Below, piece after piece: positions 8,862 to 16,754 of a DNA stretch of 64,000 nt. The position numbers were made by a program, and so were the translations under genes. Location of the stretch: positions 98,164-162,163 of the forward strand of contig PBNO01000010.1 of NCBI GenBank assembly GCA_002723155.1, given 5' to 3'. The DNA is from Ponticaulis sp. (GTDB taxonomy: Bacteria; Pseudomonadota; Alphaproteobacteria; Caulobacterales; Hyphomonadaceae). Position 1 is the first letter of the stretch; every line of letters begins with the position of its first letter. The notes beneath the pieces are model-generated. The model saw only the letters and a program-made list of their open reading frames with translations, was not told the origin of the DNA and did no database searches.

Positions 8862-9299
8862 ATGAGCTTTCTATCACGTCGAGGCGTTCTGGCCGCTGCA
8901 ATTATTTCTTTGGTGTTTGCTCCTGCTGTCGTCGCGCAGGAAGGTAGTGAAATAGACTTTCACGTCGAGGTGACAATTAATGGTCAGGGAGTTCCTGTCA
9001 TTTATGTTTCAGGCGGGATGCCATTGGATGAAGGTCGTCGCGTGGAAAATGGCAGTGTCATGCATTCGGAGGTTTCGCCTCTCACATTGGGCGCTGACGC
9101 CGAAGGTATGAAGGAAATACTGGAGCTGATCGAAGAAGCGCTTTCAGCGCGCCGTGGCCCGCTCATCGAAGTGACGCGCGAAACGCGTGGTGGCAAAGTC
9201 AGTCAGAAATTCATCGGGGCTGATCCCGGGTCAGTCGAAGCGAATGAGAGCACCGGGGAGATAACGATCAAGCCGATCCGGCTGGAACTGAATGCCTAG
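8862..9299 (+). CDS. secreted hypothetical protein, 145 residues
   Basis: I do not recognise a family. An N-terminal signal peptide (RRGVLAAAIISLVFAPAVVA, cleavage before QEG) precedes about 120 mature residues with alternating beta-strand and helix character and no cysteines. A helix around ADAEGMKEILELIEEAL and a C-terminal strand stand out. The ATG follows GGGAGGG with a good spacer. It converges on rluD with a two-base gap. Likely periplasmic; function unknown. Confidence 0.75.
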   Translation: MSFLSRRGVLAAAIISLVFAPAVVAQEGSEIDFHVEVTINGQGVPVIYVSGGMPLDEGRRVENGSVMHSEVSPLTLGADAEGMKEILELIEEALSARRGPLIEVTRETRGGKVSQKFIGADPGSVEANESTGEITIKPIRLELNA

Positions 9300-9301
9300 G
9301 C

Positions 9302-10360
9302 CTACATCGCCCGCAGTCTGGCAATCAGGTCAGCCATGTCATCAGGTGGTGGCTGTTCAAAGTGCAGCGCCTCGCCTGTGACGGGGTGTTCGAAACCAAG
9401 AATATAGGCATGGAGCGCCTGACGGCGGAACTGGCGCGCGGCAGTGGTTGCCTCGATGAAGGCTTCACCCTCGCCAAAGGCTTTGATGCCCTTATGCTTG
9501 CCATAGACCGGATCGCCGATCACCGGCGTATTGATATGAGCCATGTGTACGCGGATCTGGTGAGTACGGCCCGTTTCCAGACGGCATTCGACCATCGCAG
9601 CAGCTGGCAGGCCGGATTTCTCGTCCAGATGGCCGAAGCCTTCCAGTGTCGTGTAGTTGGTGATGGCGTGCTTGCCTTTTTCGACATAGCCGTCGCCGCC
9701 TTCCAGTTCGTGCCAGTCGGCAGACGGGGCACGAATGCTTTCGCGGACAACTTCCATCTTTTTACGATCGGATGAAGACCGGTCGATGCGCGTCTCGATA
9801 CGGCCGATCAGAGGACGCGGCGCACCGCGTGTGATGGCAAGATAGCGCCGGTCCATGTCATGCGCCTGAAAACGAGCAACAAGGCCGGTATGGGCGACTT
9901 CGGATTTTGCGACGACCATCACCCCGGATGTGTCCTTATCCAGACGGTGCACAATGCCGGGGCGCGCAACGCCGCCAATGCCGGAGAGGCTGTCGCCGCA
10001 ATGGTGCAGAAGCGCGTTCACGAGAGTGCCGCTCCATGCGCCGGGTGCCGGATGAACGACCATGCCGTACGGTTTTGCAATGACAATGAGATGCTCGTCC
10101 TCGAACAGAACGTCCAGCGGAATATCTTCCGGCTGCGGCGTCGCAGGTTCAGGATCGGGCAGGGTAAGCGTGTAGGTCTCGCCTTCGCTCACCTTGAATT
10201 TCGGGTCGATAGGTTTGTCATGCCCCGCAATGACCTGACCATCGTCGATCAGCCCTTTCAGGCGCGAGCGTGACAGGTCCGAAAGCTGGGTTGCGAGCCA
10301 ACGGTCAAGACGCGTTCCGGCTGCGTCGGCCTCTACGGTAAAACTATGTGTGCTGGGCAT
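9302..10360 (-). CDS. rluD: 23S rRNA pseudouridine synthase RluD
   Basis: A 352-residue enzyme converting U1911, U1915 and U1917 of 23S rRNA helix 69 to pseudouridine in E. coli. An S4-like RNA-binding domain occupies residues 15-65 (LDRWLATQLSDLSRSRLK), and the catalytic domain has GIVHRLDKDTSGVMVVAK with the catalytic Asp. GRTHQIRVHMA and GDPVYG complete the RluA-family motifs. The S4 domain and length favour RluD over RluA or RluC, although RluC is not fully excluded. A second family member, rluA, is at 14301. Confidence 0.85.
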   Translation of the reverse strand: MPSTHSFTVEADAAGTRLDRWLATQLSDLSRSRLKGLIDDGQVIAGHDKPIDPKFKVSEGETYTLTLPDPEPATPQPEDIPLDVLFEDEHLIVIAKPYGMVVHPAPGAWSGTLVNALLHHCGDSLSGIGGVARPGIVHRLDKDTSGVMVVAKSEVAHTGLVARFQAHDMDRRYLAITRGAPRPLIGRIETRIDRSSSDRKKMEVVRESIRAPSADWHELEGGDGYVEKGKHAITNYTTLEGFGHLDEKSGLPAAAMVECRLETGRTHQIRVHMAHINTPVIGDPVYGKHKGIKAFGEGEAFIEATTAARQFRRQALHAYILGFEHPVTGEALHFEQPPPDDMADLIARLRAM

Positions 10361-10374
10361 GGGGCGTCTTTACC

Positions 10375-10400
10375 GCGAGTTCCGACAAAAGGGAACTCGC
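10375..10400. terminator. 9-bp hairpin between TetR gene and rluD
   Basis: Perfect arms GCGAGTTCC and GGAACTCGC with an 8-base loop, in the 58-base gap between the TetR-type gene and rluD (both minus strand). It lacks a long T run, so it may be a weak terminator or an operator. Confidence 0.4.
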
Positions 10401-10418
10401 TTGACGCAGGGCGGAGGT

Positions 10419-11036
10419 TTATCCGCGAAGGTGATCCATCAGGCCCGTTACAGCATTGATGCTGGTGGACTCAGGGAAGGGTGCGCGGAGCACGATAAGG
10501 CGATGCCAGAGCGGGCCGAAGAGAATTTCCATCGCCATATCCACGTCATAGAGCTGGCGGATTTCTTTCTTCGCTCGGGCGGTCGCAAGCACCTGCTTAA
10601 GAGGGCGCTTGAAATGGTCATTGATATGCGCGCGGAACAGCTTGTTGGCGTCTGCCTCATCGGCTGCGGCCAGCAGCGCGCTACGCATGAGGATCGCATC
10701 GCTACCAGAGCGCGCCATGTCGACGACCGGATCAATCAGGCGTGCCAGTTGCTCATTCAGCGGATGGTGGTCGCTGATAACGGGCGTTTCGAGAACATCC
10801 AGAACCGCATCAACAACCAGGCAGGCAGTCGACGGCCAGTATTCTTCAATCTGCGCTGTCGGGGCTTTTACATGGTTGAGGGCGGACTGAAGGTCAAAAC
10901 CTCTCCAGCCTGAACGACGAATTTCTTCGCGGGCCGCGGCCATGATTGCATTGCGTGATGCCGAGCCCTGCGAAAAGCGACGGGTATCCGGCTGGATGTT
11001 GAAGTCGACGACTGTTTCTGCGTGGGCGGCGGACAT
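10419..11036 (-). CDS. TetR/AcrR-type transcriptional regulator
   Basis: A 205-residue regulator. The N-terminal region (about residues 25-70, ASRNAIMAAAREEIRRSGW followed by FDLQSALNHVKAPTAQIEEYW) has the TetR helix-turn-helix layout, though the usual sequence is degenerate. The C-terminal part matches TetR ligand-binding domains (LFRAHINDHFKRPLKQVL, MAMEILFGPLWHRLIV). I chose ATG 11036 instead of an upstream in-frame start because the extra 23 residues look non-coding. Ligand and targets are unknown; the neighbouring gene at 11317 is divergent and could be one target. Confidence 0.75.
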   Translation of the reverse strand: MSAAHAETVVDFNIQPDTRRFSQGSASRNAIMAAAREEIRRSGWRGFDLQSALNHVKAPTAQIEEYWPSTACLVVDAVLDVLETPVISDHHPLNEQLARLIDPVVDMARSGSDAILMRSALLAAADEADANKLFRAHINDHFKRPLKQVLATARAKKEIRQLYDVDMAMEILFGPLWHRLIVLRAPFPESTSINAVTGLMDHLRG

Positions 11037-11291
11037 GAGCGGGGTTCCATTTTGTGATGTTGAAGTCTGGAAGGTAAACGTCCGAAACTGGCAGTTTGGT
11101 TCCATTTGAAGGCGAAAAACTATACTGGCCGCTGCATGATTTTATAGTTTTGTTCGGTTGGAGTGGTGATAAACTGTATATAATCAAAGGCCTGAGGAGT
11201 GCGTGCGAAGATCATATCCGTATGAGACGCCGAAGCCGGGCAGGATTGAATCGTAGCCACATTTTTGCCTTTATTGATAAGTAAACAATCG

Positions 11292-11308
11292 CTCACATTT
11301 TGTGTGAG
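11292..11308 (+). promoter_or_regulatory. hairpin covering the ribosome site of the zinc-ribbon membrane gene
   Basis: CTCACA and TGTGAG pair across a 5-base loop. The right arm contains most of the GTGAGGG ribosome-binding site of the gene at 11317, so in mRNA the site could be masked. Confidence 0.35.
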
Positions 11309-11316
11309 GGATGTTT

Positions 11317-12444
11317 ATGACTGAAAATTCTCGTAGACCACAGCAGATCTACTCTGTCGTGATGTGGCTGATTTCCATTGTGTTCGCCGGGTGCCTGATC
11401 GGGCTGGGAAGTCTTGTGATTCGTGATCTGCCGACGATAACCGACCAGAGATCCATAGATAGTTTTATCGACAGAGAGGCAAAAGCAGAGCTCGATGCTG
11501 AGCTGGCGACGGTCGATGCGGCTATAAACGATGCCGTCATTGCCGTTGAAGATCATCAGACCCGCGTTGAAGTTGCAGAAACCGAACTTGCGTCAGCCAC
11601 GGATGCGCTGAACGCCTGGTTTGATAACCGCACGGTGACGGAAGCCTTCGACCAGAACCCGGAAGTGGCCGCGCGCACGCTGAACCTTGAAGTCGTCCGC
11701 GACCGGCTCGCCAATGTACAGATCGAACAAGCCGCACTGGAGCGTGATGTGAGCCAGCTGCGCCGTGAACGTGTGGATGTTCAGCAAAGGCTGGGCCGTC
11801 TGCGTCTTGAGGCGCAGCCTGCATATGATGCCTATTTCACCGGTGTTGAGACGCGCGTATTTCTCTATCGTCTCATGCTGACCCTGCCACTTCTCCTGAT
11901 TTCAGGATACCTCGTGGTGAAGCATCGAAAGGGGAATTATTGGCCGCTCTATCGTGGCTTTATGATCTTCTCGGCCTTTGCCTTCTTTGTGGAGCTTGTG
12001 CCTTACCTTCCAAGCTATGGCGGTTATGTGCGCTATGGTGTGGGTGTGATTATTGCCATTGCGGTCGGCCATTTCACCATTCTTGGTATGAAGGCGTATC
12101 TCCAGCGCCAGAAGGCGGCTGAAAAACGATCCGAACCAGAACGTCGCAAAGCTATTCCGAATGAATTGGCGCTGAAGAAGCTGAGCTCAGGTGTGTGTCC
12201 GGGGTGTGATCGCAGCGTGTCGGTTTCCATGTCGTCTGGAAGTGACTTCTGCCCGCATTGCGGTCTGCGCATCAAAGCTGATTGCGGCGGGTGCGGCGAG
12301 CACAAGCTGGTCTTCTATCAATACTGTAAAACCTGTGGGCATGACTGCACGCACGACCATGATGAGGCGATGCCGCCGGAGCATAATCATGCACATGATG
12401 ATGGACCTGAACGGTCCGGAGGTCTTCAACCTTCCCCCGCGTAA
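11317..12444 (+). CDS. membrane protein with coiled coil, zinc ribbon and His-rich tail
   Basis: A 375-residue protein I cannot assign to a named family. TM1 (about residues 12-35) is followed by a long charged heptad-rich segment (55-165) predicted as periplasmic or cytoplasmic coiled coil, three further membrane segments (about 190-210, 218-238, 243-268) and a C-terminal cysteine-rich part: CPGC and CPHC at about 293-318, then CGGC and CKTCGHDC, resembling a double zinc ribbon. The tail is rich in His and acidic residues and may bind metal. Start ATG 11317 is preferred over 11311 because GTGAGGG is then correctly spaced. It is upstream of phoD on the same strand. Confidence 0.75.
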   Translation: MTENSRRPQQIYSVVMWLISIVFAGCLIGLGSLVIRDLPTITDQRSIDSFIDREAKAELDAELATVDAAINDAVIAVEDHQTRVEVAETELASATDALNAWFDNRTVTEAFDQNPEVAARTLNLEVVRDRLANVQIEQAALERDVSQLRRERVDVQQRLGRLRLEAQPAYDAYFTGVETRVFLYRLMLTLPLLLISGYLVVKHRKGNYWPLYRGFMIFSAFAFFVELVPYLPSYGGYVRYGVGVIIAIAVGHFTILGMKAYLQRQKAAEKRSEPERRKAIPNELALKKLSSGVCPGCDRSVSVSMSSGSDFCPHCGLRIKADCGGCGEHKLVFYQYCKTCGHDCTHDHDEAMPPEHNHAHDDGPERSGGLQPSPA

Positions 12445-12529
12445 TCTGGACCAGTTTCCTCCTGAGTGTCACAACCTCGTTGCAGAGCTGAGCTAAGCGA
12501 AGCGGAACGGGCTCTCAGGAGGACATGCC

Positions 12530-14266
12530 ATGGATATTTCTCGTCGTAAGGTATTTGGACTGATGGCGGGCGCCGCCGGTGGATTAAGTCTCGGCGCATG
12601 TGCGTCAGGCCGTTCTGTTTCAGAATACAGCCGCGAGAAAAGCCCGGTCGGTGTGAGCTTTGATCACGGTGTGGCCTCCGGTGACGCGACGCACGATTCG
12701 TTTGTTCTCTGGACGCGGGTCACTCCTGAGCGAGATACCAATGAACCGATCTGGGTGACGATCTTCTACGGCGCGGACCGCGCTGCAATTGAGGCGCTCG
12801 AAGACGGTACGATGGGCGAGGGCGTCGATTTCATTCCGGTGAACACGGGTATCAACCGCGATTATACTGTGAAGGCGGACTTCCAGAATTTGCCGTCTGA
12901 TGCAGTGTATCACTACCGGTTCGCGGTAGAGACGGATGCCGGCATGGTCTATTCGCCGGTCGGCAAAACACGCACGCTTCCAGCAAGCGGCGGGGAGCAG
13001 GCAAACCTCGCGGTGATCTCCTGCTCGAACTGGCCATTCGGTTATTTCAACGTTTATAAAGCTATCGCCCAGCGCGATGATGTGGACGCTGTTATCCACC
13101 TTGGCGACTATATCTATGAGTATGGCGTGGAAGGTTATGGCGGTCAGGTTGGCGAGCAGATCGGCCGTCGCCATGATCCGGTGACTGAGATCGTCACGCT
13201 TGAGGATTACCGCACCCGTCACGCGCAATATAAGTCTGATCCGGATCTGCAGGCCGCCCATGCGATCGCGCCATGGTATTGCACATGGGATGACCATGAG
13301 AGCACGAACAACTCCTATCGTTCGGGCGCTGAAAACCACAATCCGGAGAACAATGAAGGCGACTGGACGGCTCGCAAGCAGGTTGCTGTTCAGGCCTATC
13401 TGGAATGGATGCCGGTTCGTGAACCACAGCCGGGCCGCGCTGCTGAATCTATCTATCGCAGCGCAGACTGGGGTGATCTGGCGTCTATCTTTATGCTGGA
13501 ATCGCGTCTGACAGGTCGGTCTGACGAGATTTCATGGTTCACCGAAGTTCGCGGTGATATGGCGCCGGAAGAGATTATGGCGACCGTTCAGGATGTGAAC
13601 ACACGCGTGAATGACCCTTCCCGCACCATGCTCGGCGGTGTTCAGGAAAGCTGGCTGGCCGATGGCATGAAGTCTTCGGTTGAGGGGGGTAAGACATGGC
13701 AGCTTCTGGCTAATCAGGTCATCATGGCGAATGTGAAACTGCCGAATTTGACCGAGACGCTGACACCGGAAGAGATTGGCATGTTGCCGGCTGGCTATGT
13801 GAATATGCTTGTGCCGTTTTCCACGCTCGGTCAGTCTTTCAACCTTGATGCATGGGATGGATTCCCTGCGGCCCGCCAGCGCCTCTATGATGCAGCGAAG
13901 GATGCCGGCGCGAACATGCTGGTCATTACGGGTGACACGCACACTGCATGGGCGAATGACCTCAATGACGGTGATGATCTTGTTGGCGTGGAGTTTGGTT
14001 GTACGTCTGTCACGTCACCAGGCATGGGCACGAGCGCACCGATTGACCGCCTCGGCCAGCTTATGGCGGATGCGAATGATGATGTCGTCTGGTATGACCC
14101 GTTTGGACATGGCTACACCATGCTGAAACTGACACCTGAAAAGGCAACGGCCGACTATCACAAGGTCTCTACCGTTCTCGAGCGTGAGTTCACGACCGAA
14201 AAGGTCGCGACCTATGAAACAACGCTCGGCCCGAATGGCGTGACGCCTCTGCGTCCGGTCGTTTGA
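12530..14266 (+). CDS. phoD: PhoD-type alkaline phosphatase/phosphodiesterase
   Basis: A 578-residue exported phosphatase. The N-terminus carries a twin-arginine motif (SRRKVFGL) and also a possible lipobox (LGAC, Cys 24), so it may be Tat-exported and lipidated. Metal-binding motifs of the PhoD family are present: ISCSNWP, HLGDYIYEYG, WDDHEST and VITGDTHTAW. The N-terminal PhoD_N-type beta domain (FDHGVASGDATHDSFVLWTR) precedes the catalytic domain. Such enzymes release phosphate from mono- and diesters and depend on Ca and Fe. AGGAGG lies eight bases before ATG. No Pho box was identified with confidence. Confidence 0.93.
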   Translation: MDISRRKVFGLMAGAAGGLSLGACASGRSVSEYSREKSPVGVSFDHGVASGDATHDSFVLWTRVTPERDTNEPIWVTIFYGADRAAIEALEDGTMGEGVDFIPVNTGINRDYTVKADFQNLPSDAVYHYRFAVETDAGMVYSPVGKTRTLPASGGEQANLAVISCSNWPFGYFNVYKAIAQRDDVDAVIHLGDYIYEYGVEGYGGQVGEQIGRRHDPVTEIVTLEDYRTRHAQYKSDPDLQAAHAIAPWYCTWDDHESTNNSYRSGAENHNPENNEGDWTARKQVAVQAYLEWMPVREPQPGRAAESIYRSADWGDLASIFMLESRLTGRSDEISWFTEVRGDMAPEEIMATVQDVNTRVNDPSRTMLGGVQESWLADGMKSSVEGGKTWQLLANQVIMANVKLPNLTETLTPEEIGMLPAGYVNMLVPFSTLGQSFNLDAWDGFPAARQRLYDAAKDAGANMLVITGDTHTAWANDLNDGDDLVGVEFGCTSVTSPGMGTSAPIDRLGQLMADANDDVVWYDPFGHGYTMLKLTPEKATADYHKVSTVLEREFTTEKVATYETTLGPNGVTPLRPVV

Positions 14267-14300
14267 TTGCAAGCGGACTGATTTCTGATATGGGCGGGGC

Positions 14301-14960
14301 ATGAACGCCCCGCTCGACTATCGCCCTCCGGCAACTGACCCGCTTCCTGTCATCCATCTGGATGAGGCGATGATTGTGGTCGATAAACCGTCCGGGCTTT
14401 TGTCGGTTCCGGGCAGGCTGCCCCAGCATAAAGACAGTATGATCGGCCGTTTGCAGGCTGTGTATCCTGACGCGTTGACCGTGCACAGGCTGGATATGGA
14501 TACGTCGGGCCTGATGGCGTTCGCCCGTGGGGCGGAGGTTCATCGATCCCTTTCAAAAGCCTTCGAGGCCAAAGCCGTTTCAAAGCGCTATGTAGCTCTG
14601 GTGTATGGCGTCTTGGCCGAGGATGAGGGCGAGGTTGATCTGCCCATTCTGAAAGACTGGCCGAACCGCCCAAAGCATATTGTGCATGAGGACGGCAAAC
14701 CTTCGCAGACACGCTGGAAGGTCTTGGAACGGCTGGATGGAAAAACGCTGGTCGAGCTGACGCCGCTCACGGGACGTACCCATCAGTTACGCATTCATAT
14801 GGCTGAGCTGGGGCATGGAATTCTGGGCGATTGCTGGTATGGCAGCCCTGAAAGCATGGCGGGTGCGGATCGGCTCTGCCTTCATGCGGCGGGTCTGTCT
14901 TTTACCCATCCGGCGACAGGGCAGATGTGTTCGTTCGAGGCAGATGCCTCTTTCATATAG
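14301..14960 (+). CDS. rluA: RluA-type pseudouridine synthase
   Basis: A 219-residue pseudouridine synthase without S4 domain, the same length as E. coli RluA, which modifies 23S rRNA U746 and U32 of some tRNAs. Characteristic stretches include DKPSGLLSVPGRL, the catalytic VHRLDMDTSGLM, the DWPNRPKH segment typical of RluA rather than RluC/D, and GRTHQLRIHM. It follows phoD with a 34-base gap and may be read through from it. A GC-rich hairpin follows the stop. Confidence 0.88.
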   Translation: MNAPLDYRPPATDPLPVIHLDEAMIVVDKPSGLLSVPGRLPQHKDSMIGRLQAVYPDALTVHRLDMDTSGLMAFARGAEVHRSLSKAFEAKAVSKRYVALVYGVLAEDEGEVDLPILKDWPNRPKHIVHEDGKPSQTRWKVLERLDGKTLVELTPLTGRTHQLRIHMAELGHGILGDCWYGSPESMAGADRLCLHAAGLSFTHPATGQMCSFEADASFI

Positions 14961-14962
14961 AA

Positions 14963-14984
14963 ACGGCGCCCTTGCGAGCGCCGT
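14963..14984. terminator. hairpin after rluA
   Basis: ACGGCGC and GCGCCGT form a 7-base-pair stem with an 8-base loop directly after the rluA stop, between convergent genes. No T run follows on the plus strand, so it is a weak candidate. Confidence 0.45.
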
Positions 14985-15007
14985 CATCAAAGGCCTGAAT
15001 GTGTGGC

Positions 15008-15238
15008 CTATTTCTTTTTCTTCTTTGGTGTAGCTGGCTCTTCAACTTCGAAAGTGAGTTGCAGATTGACGCGGTATTTCTTGATTTTACCGTCTTTGAT
15101 GACCGTGGACATATTGTTCACATTGGCAGATGCGAGGCCGCGAACGGTTTTCGAAAACCGTGCGGCAGCTTTCTCAATTGCGTCTTCGAAAGACTTGCTG
15201 GATTCCGCGAGCACCTGCTCTGATTTCATGATTGCCAT
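15008..15238 (-). CDS. dodecin-like protein
   Basis: A 76-residue protein with the dodecin layout: a beta strand, a helix (SKSFEDAIEKAAARFSKTV), then two strands with DGKIKKYRVNLQLTFEVE. Dodecins are dodecameric flavin or CoA binding buffers. The usual Trp of the NLRWFEV segment, which stacks on flavin, is absent; the corresponding residues read GLASANV, so flavin binding is uncertain. The C-terminus is a Lys-rich tail (PKKKKK). The ATG at 15238 is preferred to a GTG five codons upstream because GTGAGG then serves as ribosome site. Confidence 0.8.
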   Translation of the reverse strand: MAIMKSEQVLAESSKSFEDAIEKAAARFSKTVRGLASANVNNMSTVIKDGKIKKYRVNLQLTFEVEEPATPKKKKK

Positions 15239-15397
15239 GATTTTACGCCTCACATTTCGATTTTAAGATGTGAAGAGTGTCATCCAGCGTTGAGTGATCG
15301 TCTAGGGCTGAGCGCAGAAAGATCGAAAAATCAAAGTGTTATTCCCGCGAGACGGAGTGTTCCGGCATGAGGCTCGCGTGAATGGAGAGGATTTGGC

Positions 15398-15787
15398 TCA
15401 GCTATCCGTCTTGACGAGACGGTTCGTTCCGTCAACGCGCCGGTAGAAACAAGACTTGCGTCCGGTGTGGCAGGCCGCGTCTGTCTGGCGGATTTTCATG
15501 ACAACGGCGTCCTGATCGCAGTCTGTGTAGACTTCGATGACGTCCTGGAAATGTCCTGAGGTTTCGCCTTTGATCCAGAGCTTGCTTCGCGAGCGTGACC
15601 AGTAGGTGGCGCGGCCCGTTTCAAGCGTTGCAGTGAGCGCTTCGGCGTTCATCCAGGCAAGCATGAGAACATCGCCGGTATCAGCGTCCTGCGCGACAGC
15701 GGCGATGAGGCCATTGGCATCAAACTTAGGACGAAACTCTTCAGTTTCGTCCTGTTCTTTTCCGGAAAGGGGCGGTTGAAAACTCAT
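15398..15787 (-). CDS. hisI: phosphoribosyl-AMP cyclohydrolase HisI
   Basis: A 129-residue single-domain HisI, which opens the purine ring of phosphoribosyl-AMP in step three of histidine synthesis. Typical features are [29 protein letters not shown], the metal-binding DCDQDAV (Asp/Cys) and [15 protein letters not shown]. It lacks a fused HisE domain, as usual in Alphaproteobacteria. It lies 21 bases after folE on the same strand, an arrangement that suggests an operon; other his genes are not in the window. Confidence 0.95.
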   Translation of the reverse strand: MSFQPPLSGKEQDETEEFRPKFDANGLIAAVAQDADTGDVLMLAWMNAEALTATLETGRATYWSRSRSKLWIKGETSGHFQDVIEVYTDCDQDAVVMKIRQTDAACHTGRKSCFYRRVDGTNRLVKTDS

Positions 15788-15808
15788 AGCCGCCTTATGC
15801 GCTAAGGC

Positions 15809-16429
15809 TTATTTGCCCGCAAGACGCAGGAAGCGGTCGCGCTTATCTTTGTCTGTTTTGAACACGCCAGTGAACTGGGTTGTGATCGTAGAGACGTCAG
15901 GGTGGTGCACGCCACGTGTCGTCATACACTGGTGCTTTGCATCGATCAGAACCGCGCAGCCTGCTGGCGCGAGGCTTTCTGTGATCGCGTCACAGATTTG
16001 CGCTGTCATGGTTTCCTGCGTTTGGAGACGCTTTGCGAAAATCTCAACGACGCGTGCGAGCTTGGAAATGCCGACAACCGCGTCCGTTGGCTGGTATGCA
16101 ACGTAAGCTTTGCCAAGGAATGGCGCCATGTGGTGCTCACAATGGCTCTCTACGTCGATTTCGCGCAGCATGACGAGGTCATCATAGCCCTGAACGTCAT
16201 CGAATGTGCGTGAAAGATAGGCAACCGGATCTTCTGTGTAGCCTGAGAACCATTCTTCATAGGCTTTGACCACACGTTTAGGTGTATCAATAAGACCTTC
16301 ACGTCGTGGGTCATCACCCGCCCATGCGAGCAGTGTCCGGACCGCGTCTTCCGCTTCTTCACGGGAAGGACGTGTGAGTGGTTCTGTGCGCTCGTAAGAG
16401 CCAGGTGTCGTGATCTTGTCCATGGTCAT
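15809..16429 (-). CDS. folE: GTP cyclohydrolase I FolE
   Basis: A 206-residue type I GTP cyclohydrolase, forming dihydroneopterin triphosphate for folate. The zinc and catalytic residues are in EIDVESHCEHHMAPFLGKA and in the CMTTRGV segment near the C-terminus; SKLARVVEIFAKRLQ and QICDAI are also typical. The first ATG (16429) follows AAGGA with a 5-base spacer; a second ATG two codons later is possible. hisI follows in the same direction. Confidence 0.96.
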   Translation of the reverse strand: MTMDKITTPGSYERTEPLTRPSREEAEDAVRTLLAWAGDDPRREGLIDTPKRVVKAYEEWFSGYTEDPVAYLSRTFDDVQGYDDLVMLREIDVESHCEHHMAPFLGKAYVAYQPTDAVVGISKLARVVEIFAKRLQTQETMTAQICDAITESLAPAGCAVLIDAKHQCMTTRGVHHPDVSTITTQFTGVFKTDKDKRDRFLRLAGK

Positions 16430-16754
16430 GGAAATCCTTGGTCTGAGGGACGAGGGTCGAGCCGACTTGCGCCGGACTTAACGCCCGCCCGGGTGAATAC
16501 CCTCAGGGCAGTAGAGGTTTGATATAGGGCTTATCTGTGCCCTTTACCAGCGTGCTTACGTTGGTTTTAGGAAAACGGATTTCAGAAAAACGTGATTTCT
16601 GAATCATTTTTTCCATTTTCCATAAGCGATCCAGAGCCTTCCCCAAGGGTAGGGTATCCATCAGAAACGTCAGCTTCGGCGCTCTGATAAAGTCGTCTGA
16701 AGGGGGAACCGTACAGGCCTTCAAACGTTTGTACTCCCGAATAATGGGGGTCTC
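16430..16754. other. intergenic region between folE and the DUF2254 gene
   Basis: 325 bases holding the divergent promoters of folE and the DUF2254 gene. A near-palindrome TTCAGAAAAACGTGATTTCTGAA lies at about 16578-16600 in two arms (TTCAGAAA and TTTCTGAA). A 73-codon minus-strand frame with TTG start spans much of it but is weakly supported. Confidence 0.35.

Noticed and set aside
12620-13339. 239-codon frame opposite phoD
   Set aside because: Antisense to a gene with clear catalytic motifs; the translation shows no domain.
16503-16724. 73-codon minus-strand frame between folE and the DUF2254 gene
   Set aside because: TTG start, ordinary composition, no family resemblance; only a moderate GGGAG upstream. 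It overlaps the region expected to hold two divergent promoters.
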